From Blumeriella jaapii (lineage: Eukaryota; Ascomycota; Leotiomycetes; Helotiales; Drepanopezizaceae): a stretch of 64,000 bases of DNA. The DNA lies in contig VWND01000003.1 of NCBI GenBank assembly GCA_009599575.1, forward strand, positions 124,001 through 188,000. The letters run 5' to 3'. Shown here piece by piece: positions 23,131 to 34,856 of this stretch. Both the position numbers and the translations under genes were made by a program. How positions within the stretch are numbered: the stretch's first letter is position 1; every line of letters starts with the position of its first letter. The notes beneath the pieces were generated by a model, which worked only from the letters and a program-made list of their open reading frames with translations, ran no database searches and had not been told where the DNA came from.

Positions 23131-23561
23131 TTAAAAATTCGAGAAAAGCTTTCGCTCGATTTTAATTTCGTCGCTGCTAATAAAATCGAGCGAAAAAAAA
23201 AAGTAAAAAATAATAATTTCAGTCGAAATTAAAAAAGCTAAAAGCGAAACTCGTACGAAACGAGCTTTTATCGATTGCGGCGCGGAAAAAAACTGCGTAA
23301 TCCAAAAATTATTAATTAAATATAAATAAAAACCAATTTAAAAACGTATTAATTTATTTACGATTAAAAAAAAAAGTAATTATTTACGACACGCATACGT
23401 AATTTATTCGCGTTATTAATAATTATAAAACAATTAAAAAAATACAAAGCGATTTCGTAGCTTGCGATATAAATATTTCAAAGATTTTATTTATTTTAAA
23501 GTTTTTTTAATTGCGAAATATCGATCTCGCTATAAGCTTTCGAATTAAATCGTAGCGATAT
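23131..23561 (+). pseudogene. E protease region, cut by D1
   Basis: The translation gives KRAFIDCGAEKNCVIQK, with the catalytic box D-C-G-A at 23273-23287 and Asp retained. Reading continues to 23561, where D1 enters. The E frame resumes at 34857 with reverse transcriptase. Confidence 0.8.
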
Positions 23562-23828
23562 TGTAAAACGGTGATACCTTGTATTGATGGGAGTTGGTAG
23601 TTTTAGCTATGGTCGAGGCATGGACCCCTCCGAAACCCCCTGCTACTAACTATCTTCAACAGGTATAAGAGCAAAGCATCCCTTTAGATAGTATCATAGG
23701 CACGCAGTCTAATTCATACTTTTATTTATTTTTCTTTTTTTTTTTTCAGTTTTTTTTAGGGATTCCCTAGACTATTTTATCCACCGATATATGGCCGTAT
23801 CAGTTTGGTTTTTTTATTTACTTTTATA
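23562..23828 (+). repeat. D1 5' LTR
   Basis: Starts TGTAAAACGGTGATACC and ends TTTTATA (from TTTTACA). The match to four other copies in the window fixes its limits. Confidence 0.93.
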
Positions 23829-24570
23829 TTTGGTGATTTACGTAAGGATTTAAATTTCGGTGTTTCGTTTTTATATATTCGCCGATGCATCTTTTAAATT
23901 CGTAATTAAAATCGATTTCGATATTTCGCTATTACGGCTTGAAAGATTTTTTATATAATATTATTCGCAGCTGTATTATATAAAGAATTTTTAATAGTTT
24001 TTTTTATTTTGCGTACAATTATTAAATTACAAAAGTGTAATATATTTCAGAAACATTTGAAATTACGGTTAAGCAATTTTGAATCGTGCGAAGTTTAAAA
24101 CTCGAAAGTCGCTTTTTTATTTAAAAATAACAAATCGAATATTAATTCGTACGCTTCGACCGCTGCGCTCGGCCTTTTTAAATTAAATCTTTTTTGGTTA
24201 AACGCTTGGCGAGAATTTAACTTTCTGATTTTACGCTTTGTGATTATAGCAATTATAATTTGCGGCTTTTTATTAGAAATAGTAAAAAAATGGCTGTACG
24301 TATATTAGCCTGAGCCACGGAATATCGAAATCGTGGATTATATAGCAATATTATATTAATTTAGTTAATTTATTAAAACAAATTTTTTAATATATTATTT
24401 AAATATCTGGACGCAATTTTATTTTATTTAATTTTTTTAAAAAACACAAAGACTTTTTTAATAGCTTCTTTATTAAAAACGATTTTTTTTATATTAAAAA
24501 CTTTTAATTTGCAATTTTAGAAAATATTTATTTATTTAATTTAAATTTTACCAATACTTTTACTAATATT
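23829..24570 (+). other. D1 leader with putative primer-binding site
   Basis: Begins TTTGGTGATTTACG; the TGG suggests pairing to a tRNA CCA end. About 740 bp of non-coding leader is also present in copies J and G, containing CGCTGCGCTCGG and an A/T-rich tail. No reading frame is seen before the ATG at 24571. Confidence 0.75.
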
Positions 24571-26619
24571 ATGGATAACGACGCTTTTCGTTTTTTTATG
24601 CGAGGCCGCATGCCCTTTCTTGGTTCCTCTGATGCACTTTTATTTAATAGCGCCAATATTACCGATTTTATCGAGAAATATAAAAAAATTTGTGAGAATT
24701 TCGGAGTTTTTAAAACTAAAATATTCGATAAATTCTTTCGCTATTATAATCTAACCATTAAAAATATTATTAAATCGATAAATAAATGAAAGGTTATTAA
24801 AGTTCGAAATTGGCGTAAGCTAATTAAAACTTTGAAATCGGAATTCCGAGACTACGATCGCTAGCAAATCCGCGATATTATCGCTTTTTTGAAATAGTTT
24901 GTTATAACAATTCGCTAAGCTAAAAAATTCAAAGTTTATTATCGTATTTATACGAAAGTTTTTGACGTTTTCGTTAATAAAAAACTTTTAAGCGAAATTA
25001 AACAAAAAAGATTGTTTTTATTTGGCTTTTCAACCAGTATTCGCAATAAAATTATTAAGTATTTTAAAATTAATAAATAAGATTTTGAAATTTTCGATTA
25101 ATATTTTAAATTTATGAAATTCGTTTTTAAGTAAGATTAAAGCGAACGTACTATTGAAATTATAAACCAAAAGAAATCTTTTTTTTTTATTTAAAAAAAA
25201 CGTAGAAACTTTAATACAAGAATATGCCCAGTTATTAAAAGTTACCGAAATCGCCAAAAAATAATTAGTTATTATATTATTTAATCGTTTTGCAAAATTT
25301 ATAGACTTGGAAAAGCTTGATAAGAATATCGAAACTTTCGTATTAAAATTTACCGATATTAAAATTTAAAAATTTCAAAGTAAAATCGAAGATTTTATAT
25401 AATAGCAGAAAAATTTTTTTTACGTTATTTCGAATAATAAAAACGATTAAAATAGCTTATATAACAATTACTTTTTTTAAAATGCGCGAAACGATTAATT
25501 TCGTTAAGCTATCGTAGAAGTAATAGCTGTTTAGTAGCAATTTTTTCGTATTAGCGATCAGAATCAGCGAAATATTAATTATAATAACGATTATCAGAGG
25601 AAAAAAGGAAATCAACGCGGAAATCAAAATCGCGGCTATTAAAATAGTAAAAGTAATTATTAAAACAGATTCCGTGGCTTTAAGTATGGATTTTGTGATA
25701 ATAAAAAAATTTATTGCGAAAAGTTTTATATTCGCTTTAAATGCAAAGTATTTAATTTTTATATAAATAATAAAATCTGTTATATTAATAAATACGAAGC
25801 GATTTGCTTCGGGCCGACGGAAGCAGAAATAGGCCTTTTTAACAAAGCTGAAAATTAAAGCTGGTTAAATATTATTCGCTTAAAAGTAAAAGGTACGAAA
25901 TAAAACGATTGCTTAGAAAACAAAAAGAATGTAAAAACGATTTTTATTAATAAAAGAAAAAACATTTTAAAAAGCGTATTAATTAAAAAAAAAACTTTTA
26001 TTTTAAATATAAATAAAATTTAAATATATAAATGGAAAATAAATATATATATTGCTAATGCAAATATCGCATTTGCAAATATTATAGTTGTATAATTAAG
26101 CCAGCGAATTATAAAAAAGCAAAATGCTTTTGTTTTATTCGCCAAATCAACTGATATAAAAAAAAACGTCAGAATCGAAAAGGAAAAAGATTTTGAAATT
26201 CGAAAAAAAACCGACGAAATTATTAAAAAAACGCTTATAATAGAAAAAATTAACGACGATATAAAAAATATCGACACCGATATTCCGGTTTAAATTATTT
26301 AGAAAATACCAGCTTTTAAGCGTTTATTATTAATACGAAGCGAAAAATAAATCGATAAATATATTAGCTCCGAAGCCGTCCACGAAGCTATTAAAAGAAT
26401 TATAAAACAAAAAATTAAATTGAAATTTAGCGATTTATTTAACACAGGAGAAAAATTCGATAAAGTTATTAACAAACAAATTTTTGCATTAAAAAAAAAC
26501 AAAAAAATTAAAATTATTCGAGAAAAAAACAATTTTAAATTGGAAAAAAACCCAAAAAAAATTTATAATATCGCAGTTAATTTAGCCGATAAAAAGGAAT
26601 TTTCGGAAAAGTTAGCTTT
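24571..26619 (+). pseudogene. D1 gag
   Basis: Starts at an ATG (MDNDAFRFFMRGRMPFLGS). The NITDFIEKYKKICENFGV and RYYNLTIKNIIKSINK segments are characteristic of capsid sequences of a widespread fungal gypsy group. The TGA at 24787 replaces a probable TGG. A Cys-rich segment lies at about 25690-25840 (KYGFCDNKKIYCEKFYIRFK, KICYINKYEAICFGP), probably a divergent nucleic-acid-binding end. A charged linker (26020-26620) leads into protease in the same frame. Confidence 0.85.
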
Positions 26620-27130
26620 TTGGCTTTTGTTATAGAAATTCAAAAGTCAAAACGACGAAACTGCTTTTATACGGCTATAAAAGCGTTAAAAATAAAAATA
26701 ATATTTAAAAAAAGTACGACCGCTTTCGCTTTATTCGATAATAAAGCCGAAATCAATTGTATAAATCAGAAAACAGCCGAAGCTAATAATATTCCGATTA
26801 TTACCGATAAACGAATAATTTATATTACTGTTAATAAAAATACGATTAAATTTGATAAGATTATACGAAATATAAAAGTCGACGTTAGAAATATTATTAT
26901 TTATAAAAATTTTTTGGTAATAAAAAAATGCTTTTATTTTATTATTTTTGGAATGCTTTAGATTTTAAAAAGTTTCGTTAGTTTTAAATACATCGAGAAC
27001 GGCCAAATAAAAGCTTTTTTCTGAAATTGAAACCGATTTTTTTAAAATTAAATTATCGTCGCCGGCGATAAGATTTTTTTAATCGACGTTTTATCGAGAA
27101 ACGAATAGCCGGCTTTAATCTTAAAACAAA
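26620..27130 (+). pseudogene. D1 aspartic protease
   Basis: The open frame 26620-26961 contains TTAFALFDNKAEINCINQKT (D-N-K-A in place of D-[SN]-G-A) and ends with an IIFGML segment, the ILGMP-type closing strand. The following ~150 bp continue in a degraded frame. The Asp is retained but the Gly is lost, so it is inactive. Confidence 0.85.
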
Positions 27131-28990
27131 CGCTAAGTTATAATAAAACTTGGAAAATACTCGGCTAAAAGCATTTACGTTATTAATCGAAATAATATCG
27201 CGAATAAAATTGGCCAATATTAATATTTTTGGTTATTAACTCGGGAATAAAAGTTTCGAAGATTTCGTTTTCGTATTAAATAAACCCGATTTATATATTT
27301 TATCTTTTTGTATTAATATCAGCATTTTTTATAAGCGTAAAACTGATAAAATACGATTTGTTAATTTTGGCGAATTCGGTAAAAATATCTTCGGAAAAAT
27401 AAACGATTAATTTGAAAAAAATAAAACAATAAAACTATTATAATCAGTTATTAACGAGCTCGAAGGATTTATTACCGGCCGATTTTCCAATTTATTATTT
27501 GGCAGCCGATTTACAAAAAAACGATTTAATAATTTAGCAATCGGAATTTAATTTTTATTAAAAAAAAAAAAGGTTTTGTACGAAATCCTACGCAACCGAA
27601 AAAAAACTATAGCTTTCGATTTCACCGAAATAGGCCAATTTAGCTTTAACGTTACGTTTTATATCGATATTAAAACCGTGTTTTACGAAGCTTAGCAAAA
27701 AAAAACCTTTTTAATTTCTAAAGTTTTTTAAAATAAAATAGTCGAAATGCTGAAAAAACGAATTAAACAAAGCATTTTCGAATTCTGCTACGGCTTATAT
27801 AAAAACAAATGGTTTATCGTTGCGAAAAAAAAAAAAGTATTTACAAATTTATTATCGCAATCGTCGAAATAAATAAAATAACGATACGAAACGTTAACGT
27901 ATTATTTAACGTCGATTAATTTTCGAACGAATTCGCAAAATTAACGATCGCTTTTTTTTTCGATTTGTTTTCCGGCTACGATTATTTAATATTTGATTTA
28001 CGATTTCGAAATATAATAGCAATTTAAATTTCAATCGGTTTGCTGCGTATAACCAAAATACTTATAAAAATTATTAATTCAATCGTTTAATTCGTAAAAA
28101 TCGTATATAAGGTTTTTATAATTTATATCTCCGATATTGTTTTTTTTTACGTTAACGACGTCGGAGTAAAAAATCCCAGATTATATTATAATAATAAAAA
28201 AATCTTTTTTAAAATTCGACGTTATATAATAAAATATATTTAAAATATCGATAAAATTATAATTTGCTTCGAAAAAGCCAAAGCTATTATTAATCCTCGA
28301 TTAAAATTTTGCATATCCGAAATAAATATCGTTAATTATATAATTAATAGCGCTGGCCGTTATTTTTAACGAAAAAAAATTAAAAAAATTTGCGAATAAA
28401 AAAAGTGTAAAAATATTACCGAAGCCAAAGCTTTTATTAGCGTTGTGATTTATTATCGCAATTAAATTAAAATTTTTGTTTAAAAAGCTGCATTTATTTA
28501 CGCCACGATAAAAAAAAAAGTCGATTTCGTTTAAAAGAAAAAGCAAAGCAAAGCTATAAAGATTTTTAAAAACGACTTTTTATCGGTTTTATCGCTTATG
28601 CGGATCGATTATAGCCCAGACGCAAAAAAAATCATTTTGACTGTCGACGCTAATATTTTCGGTTAAAAAGCTGTATTATAACAAATCGATAAAAATAAAA
28701 AACGGCATTTTTTACGATTCGAAAACGGCTTATAATCTTTCGCGGAAACACGCTACGATGCTATTAAACGAAAATATCGAAGCGCTTTTAAAATAATAAA
28801 AAAAATAAAAAGCGAATTATACGGCGTATATTTTATTTTGGAAACAAACGCAAAAGTTTTTATCGATTAATTAAATGAAAAAGCTAATGATTTGCCAAAA
28901 GCATTTGTTATTAATTAAATAATCTGAATGCGATTTATAAATTTCGAAATTAAGCATATTAAAAAGATAATTAATACAGCGGCAAACGGC
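27131..28990 (+). pseudogene. D1 reverse transcriptase and RNase H
   Basis: The N-terminal RT reads EILRNREKTIAFDFTEIGQF and KQSIFEFCYGLYKNKWFIVA (about 27580-27840). Then DLFSGYD appears at about 27965. The active-site box is YVND at 28148-28159 followed by VGVKNP, an unusual context (YxDDVGVKGP type) compared with families A, E, F and H. RNase H follows at about 28560-28960 with LTVDANIFG, LQQIDKNKKRHFLRFENG and a DQLNEKAND segment. The frame differs from protease, either by frameshift or by mutation. Confidence 0.85.
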
Positions 28991-30690
28991 TTTTCGAAAC
29001 GAAAACGCTTTTATTCGTTTGATTTCGCTGAATAAAACGAATAAAATATTAATAAATAAATTGCTAACGAAATCGGCTGCTTCGCTATTTGCGCTTTGGG
29101 TTTTATAAAGCCAAAACCATTCGCGTTGCTATTTCGGCTGGTATCGCGAATAAAAAATATTAATTTTCGGGCCGAAAAAGCATTCGCGTTATTATTTCGG
29201 CTAGCACCGCAAATGGATTTAACCGAAAACGATCGGAATAAGCCGATTAGCGACGAAAATAAACTTTTAATCGATAATTATAAAACCGACGATTTTTATT
29301 TAATCGTATATTATTTAATTATATTATTTAAATTATTTAGTATGCTAAATTATTAATTTAAATTATTTAAAAACCAGGCTTTCGATTATATTTTAGCCGA
29401 TAAAAAATTATATAAAATAAAAGATAATATATATTAAAAACGCTTAGTAATAAATAATAAAGCCGATAAGTTTTAAATTATAAAAAAAGCTTACGAAAAA
29501 GTGTTTTATAAAAAAGTTAAAGTTATTTATTACCGAATCAAAAACGACTTTTAATGGAAAGTATTTCGAAGATTGCAAAGCTTTCGTTAAAAGCTGTATT
29601 TTTTATTAAAAACGAAAGCCTGGCCGAAAAAAAAACTTATTATATTCGACGTGGTTTTTTGGAATTTAGAAAAAAGTTAATTTCGACGTTATACGCGTAT
29701 TAATTACCGATCGCGGTTATATATATTTCGTATTCGTTATTAACGATTTATTTAAATAATTTAAAAAGCGATTTTTCCGAAATGTTATTTCCGAAGCTAT
29801 AACGACCTTTTTTTGAAAAAACGTTGTATATCGATACGGTTTATTTAGCAAATTAAACGTCGATAATAAATTCGAAAATAAAAGCGTTATCGAGACTTTT
29901 ATAAAAAAATACGAGATTCAGCGTATTTAAATTTTAATTTACAATTCGAAAAGCAACGGATTCGTAGAACGAAGTTATAAAAATATTTTTGACGGCCTTT
30001 TAAAAGCTATTCGAAAAGGCTATAAGCGTTGATCGCGGAAATTCTCGGAAATGCTTTTCATTATACGTATATATATATACGCTTTTATTAGAATAATTTT
30101 ATTTTTTATTTAATACGGCAAAAACGTTCGATTGCTTTTGGAAACAAAATGGCTTGTATAAAAGTTTTATAACGTAATTAAAATAAAAACGAAAGCTGAT
30201 TTATTAGCAATAAAGTTTAAGCAGCTAAATTACCGCGATATAAATATAAAAAAAATAATTTTAAAAAAGAAAAAGTATAAAAAAGCAGTTAAAAAAGTTT
30301 AAAATAAAACCAAAGTTTTAAAAAAAACGCTAATTAAAAAAAGAAATCTAATTTTAATTTACGACGTTCAGCGCGTTATCGATAAATCGGCCGATATTAA
30401 ACTTGATTATAAATGGCTCGGATTTTACGAAATATGCGAGGCCGAATTAAATAAAAATTATTATAAGCTTACGAAATTCGATAAAACAAAATTAAAAAGA
30501 ACGTTCGCCGCTAACCGGTTAAAACGATTTTATAAAAGAAACCAGCAAGTTTATTCTTTGGACTTTGAATCAGACAGCGATTTCGATTTTATCGATTCCG
30601 ACGATTCCGACCAAAATAATTATATTTTTAAAAAAAAAAATCTTTGGAAAGGTTTGGAAACAGCCGAACGATGATTTTTCTGCTGAAAGC
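28991..30690 (+). pseudogene. D1 integrase
   Basis: After a variable stretch (29000-29450), an integrase core can be read. The clearest part is IYNSKSNGFVERSYKNIFDG at about 29940-29990, carrying the catalytic Glu of the D,D-35-E triad. A C-terminal segment with LGFYEI-type residues and a basic, acidic-tipped tail ends near 30675. There is no evident chromodomain, in contrast to A, E, F and H. Confidence 0.8.
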
Positions 30691-31189
30691 ATAGTTTAAA
30701 TCGTAATTCTATTTATAACCGAAAAGAAGAAAAATGCATACAAAATTGTTTATTAACTGTTTTATTTTTTTATTATTTATTATTTCTTTTTTTATTATAT
30801 ATTGTTTTACTGTTTTTGTTTTGCTTTGCTTGCATACAATTTAATTATTTTGTTTTATATATACTGTTTATTTTTAAAACTTTTTTTTATATTGTTTGGA
30901 ATATTTATTATATTTTTTTTTGTTTGATTATACTTTTGTTTACTAAAACAAAAGCCTTATATATGTTTGAGCCGCATATTTAATATATTTATATTTTTTG
31001 CATATTTTATAAAAAACTATTTTTTATGCATTTTATTATTTATTATTTTTTGTATTATTTATTTTTTTCGTTGTTTTAAACGGATGCTTGCTTAAACAGC
31101 TATAATTTATTAAAAAAATAATATGCGGATTTCCGTAACTTTTGAATACAAATATTTTATAGTTTTCGTACTTTTTTTTAATTATTTTT
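30691..31189 (+). other. T-rich, CpG-poor spacer between D1 integrase and ORF3
   Basis: About 500 bp of strongly T-skewed sequence (runs of TTTTATTATTT) with almost no CpG until about 31070. It differs from the CpG-retaining RIP sequence on both sides. No ORF. It may hold the ORF3 promoter or the pol 3' end signal; this is inference. Confidence 0.6.
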
Positions 31190-34100
31190 TAATAAATATA
31201 ATATATCTTTTTAATTAACAAATTTATCGATATTATATTATTTTTTAAGCAAAGCGTTGCTAAACCTGGCAAACTTATTTTTAATTTATTTTGAAACGGA
31301 ATTATTATACGTAACTTTTTCGAATTTAAGCAAATATATAATGCCGTTATTTTAAATTAATAAACAGTTTTCGTAAAAATATTTATAAAATAATTCGATA
31401 TAATAATTAAAAACGTTAACGAATTTCTATTCGATTACGAAGGTTTCGTTAAAATTGAATTTATTCGCAAAAGCTTTAATTACGATAAATTTCTGCTAAA
31501 TTACGATAACGTTTTAAAAACTTTCGCCGAAGCAAAAAAAATTCGAAATAATAAAAAAAAAATAACAGACCGAGTTTTGCGCTTTTTGCTAAATCAACGA
31601 AGGAAAAATATTTAAAAATACGTTTTTAACAAAATCACCGGTGTTATTTTATTTCGGCATTTCGTTCGCTTTTTCGAAACTATTACTTTTACGAAAAAAA
31701 AAGTCTGAATATTAAACGCTTATATTTTCAAAACGCAAATCCTGAAAGCTAACAATTTAAAAATCCGCAGATTTATAAGCTTTTTTATAACTGTTTGCAA
31801 ATTCGTCGACGACGCTATATAATCGCTAAAAAAAGTTTTAATCGGCTGCGAAACCTTAAATTTAATTTTTTTTTAAAACAAAAAATTAAGCGTCGTTAAA
31901 TACGGCATTTTTATACCGAAGAAAAAAAACGACGCTATTCCGATATTTTAAATTTACGACGACGAAAAAAACGAAAAAGCTAATATTATTTTCGTTTAAT
32001 TCGAAAAAACATACGCGGTAGCAATTAATATTTCTAAAACAATTAAAATAATTCGACGATTTTTATTTTTAATTATCGAAAACGAATTCGAAAACGAAAT
32101 CAAAAGCGTAATAGCAAACAATCGTTTATTCGAATACAAAAAACTTATTATATTTATAAAAACGATTCCGAAAAAAATAAAAATAAAAAACGTAAAAAAG
32201 CGCGCCGATATTTCCGAAACTTTTTTTGTTCGAAAAAAAAAACTATTTACGTCGCCAACAAAAAAAGCACCGCGAATAAAAACAGCCGGAAATCGACGCC
32301 GGATTATAAGTTTTAAGCTAATTAACAGAAAACGCGACGATTTTACGAAATCAAATTTAAAAAACGCCGATACCGCGAAAAAAAAAGATTTAAACGATTT
32401 TGAATTTAATTTTTCGAAATTAAATACGCAAATATTAAAAACGCCGACTGCGTTTAAAAACGTCGTATTATTACCGCTAATATTTTAAATTCTGATAAAA
32501 GTATTTAAAATCTCGATTATTATACGTTTCGACCGAAAAAGCTTAAAAAAAAATATCGAAGTTATCGCGGAAAAAATTATATAAAAAATATAAAATTAAA
32601 TTATTTTATTTAAAATTTTCGCTTTCGACGACGAAACGATTTAAAAGTTTTATTTCGATATTTTTATATAAAAATCAAATAAATTCGTTAGTTTTTTTTT
32701 TTTTGCTTCGAACGAAAATTAAACCAAGTTTTTTTCGGAAAATTGCAAATATAATACGCTAAAGCAAATAAAAAAAACTTTTGAAAATAATAACCCGTTT
32801 TTATTCGAGTTTTTTTTCGTTAAAAAACTCCGATTTTTTAATTTCGTTTTTATAAATAACGTTAACGTTAAAAAAAACGGCAAGTTTTATTATTTTTACA
32901 TACGTTGTTACGCGGCGTACTACGATTTAATTACAAAAAAAATTAACGTTATCGGCTTCGCTAATCGATTCGCTGTTATTAAAAATTCGGATTACGACGT
33001 ATTCGAAATTAATTTTAATAATTAATTTATATTTCGACGAAAAACTACGAGAATTATTTAAATATATATTAAGATTTACTTAAGCTACGTAAATTTTAAA
33101 ACAAATTTTAAAATATTTAGCGCGATTATAAAACTCGATTAAAACGTGGAAAAGTAAAAGCAACGAATATTTCCAAAAACCGATTTTTTTAGCTTTTCGA
33201 CCGAAAATATATTTTAAAATTTATTTAAATTAAACTGCGAATTCGTTAATTACGTAAGGTTTTACAACGGAAAAAACAAGCTATTGCTGTATTTTATAAA
33301 AAAAAAAATAATTATATATAAATATTATTTTCGATTAGTTAAAACTCAAAAAACGCTTACAGCTTTTTTCGCTAATATACTTTACAATTTTATTTAATAA
33401 GCTTTTAAAATGCATCCCGGCTTTTATTTCGCTGTTTTAATTATCCGGAATTTTAAAAACTGCCGCTTCGTAACATATTTTAACGTTCCGATCGCTTTAA
33501 GTTTCGCTGGTTCCGATCGTATTACGATTATAAAATTCGATATCGCCGATTTTTAAAAAAAAAAAAAATCGAAAATCTTACCGACGTTATTTTCGATTAT
33601 TACGTTTTGCTTATATTCGTATATAATTCGAAAATAATCGAAGCTTATTTGCAATTATATCACGACGCTAAGCTAATTAAAACCATTTAAAAAAGCCTAG
33701 CTTTTTCGTATTTTAGCGCGTTTAAAATAATAACCTCGGTTATTTTATCGGATTATAAAACCGAAAATTACGGAATAAAAAATAAAATAACTTTTATCAG
33801 CTTTTCGACTAAGCAAAAGGTTTTCGTCAGATTCAGAATCTAAAAAATCGACGGCGCGATGCTAATTTATTCGAATAATTATACGGCGCAAAAATATAAA
33901 AATTACTTCGAAAACGATAATCCGATAAGCAATTTAATACTGTTTATATTGCGGCGAAAGCAATTATAGCATTTTCGATAGTTTCGATTGCAAACGATTA
34001 CTTTCGAATTATTTCGTAAAATAGTTTTTTTTACAGGCTTCGGAGCCCTTTTAAAAATATTCGTCGGTAAACAACCGTAATCCGATTTATTAATTTTACG

Positions 34101-34443
34101 CGAAGCAAAAGCGTTAATCGGATTTAATTACGACGAATTAATCGATTATTTTTACGATTTTAATATAAAACTTTTTAACGCTTTTTGCAAAGCGTAAAAC
34201 CACGTTTAAAAGCTGGAATTTATTATTTACGAAGAAAAATCGTAAAAAGCATTCGTCGCGGCGATATTTAATAATATTATCGACGAAAAGGTTATTAAAA
34301 CGTTCGTAGATCTAAACGATATTTCGACTGATATTTTATCGAGCCATTTTTCAAAAAAGCAAAATAAACAAAATAATTCGAACGATAAGCGAAACGCTAT
34401 TCTTTCGCAGAAGCCAATAACAAAAAGGCCAAGAACGGGTTAA
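31190..34443 (+). pseudogene. D1 ORF3, unrecognised protein of about 1,080 codons
   Basis: One frame can be read from about 31190 to 33552 and, after a one-base shift in an A-run (33556-33569), on to a TAA at 34441-34443. It is interrupted almost only by TAA codons of the kind RIP makes from CAA. Translation is protein-like: NVNEFLFDYEGFVKIEF near the start and a basic region (KRADISETFFVRKKK, residues about 325-375). Middle segments read GKFYYFYIRCYAAYYDL and MHPGFYFAVLIIRNFKNCRF. The C-terminus is hydrophilic and ends in KRPRTG. No transposon or other domain is recognised, and I see no signal peptide. The basic patches suggest nuclear or nucleic-acid-bound location (inference). A second copy is at 58754-61271. 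Confidence 0.78.
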
Positions 34444-34589
34444 AAACCGAAGGAATATAGGGCTAAAAAGTTCGGTTTTTTTAATTAATTGGTTTTTAAA
34501 TTATACGAAATAGACTAGATTGCATTTATTAGAATTATGTTTTTTTTGGTCGTAATCAGAAACGATTACGTATATTATTTAAAATAAAA

Positions 34590-34856
34590 TATAAAACGGT
34601 GATATTTTGTATTAATGGAAATTGGTAGTTTTAGCTATAATCGAGGCATGGACCCCTTCGAAACCCTCTGCCATTGATTATTTTCAACAGGTATAAAAGC
34701 AAAGCATTTCTTTAGATAGTATTATAAATACGCAGTCCAATTTATACTTTTATTTATTTTTTTTTTTCTTTTTTCAGTTTTTTCTAGGGATTTCCTAGAC
34801 TATTTTACCCACCGACATGTGGCCGTATCAGTCTGGTTTTCCTATCTACTTTTACA
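34590..34856 (+). repeat. D1 3' LTR
   Basis: Starts TATAAAACGG (from TGTAAAACGG) and ends intact CTTTTACA. The 146 bp between the ORF3 stop and this LTR are shared with the copy at 58608-58753. Confidence 0.93.

Larger units (their letters stand above)
23562..34856 (+). mobile_element. Complete family D Ty3/gypsy-type element (D1), 11.3 kb, with an extra ORF
   Basis: The 267-bp LTRs (23562-23828 and 34590-34856) have TGTAAAA and TTTTACA tips. The flanks are GATAT on the left and ATATC on the right, consistent with a 4-bp TSD ATAT in a GATATC target; a 5-bp TSD does not fit. The order is PBS/leader, gag, protease, reverse transcriptase, RNase H, integrase, a T-rich spacer, a long third ORF, then the 3' LTR. 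At 11.3 kb it is nearly twice the usual Ty3/gypsy length, and the excess is the spacer and ORF3. Confidence 0.92.
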
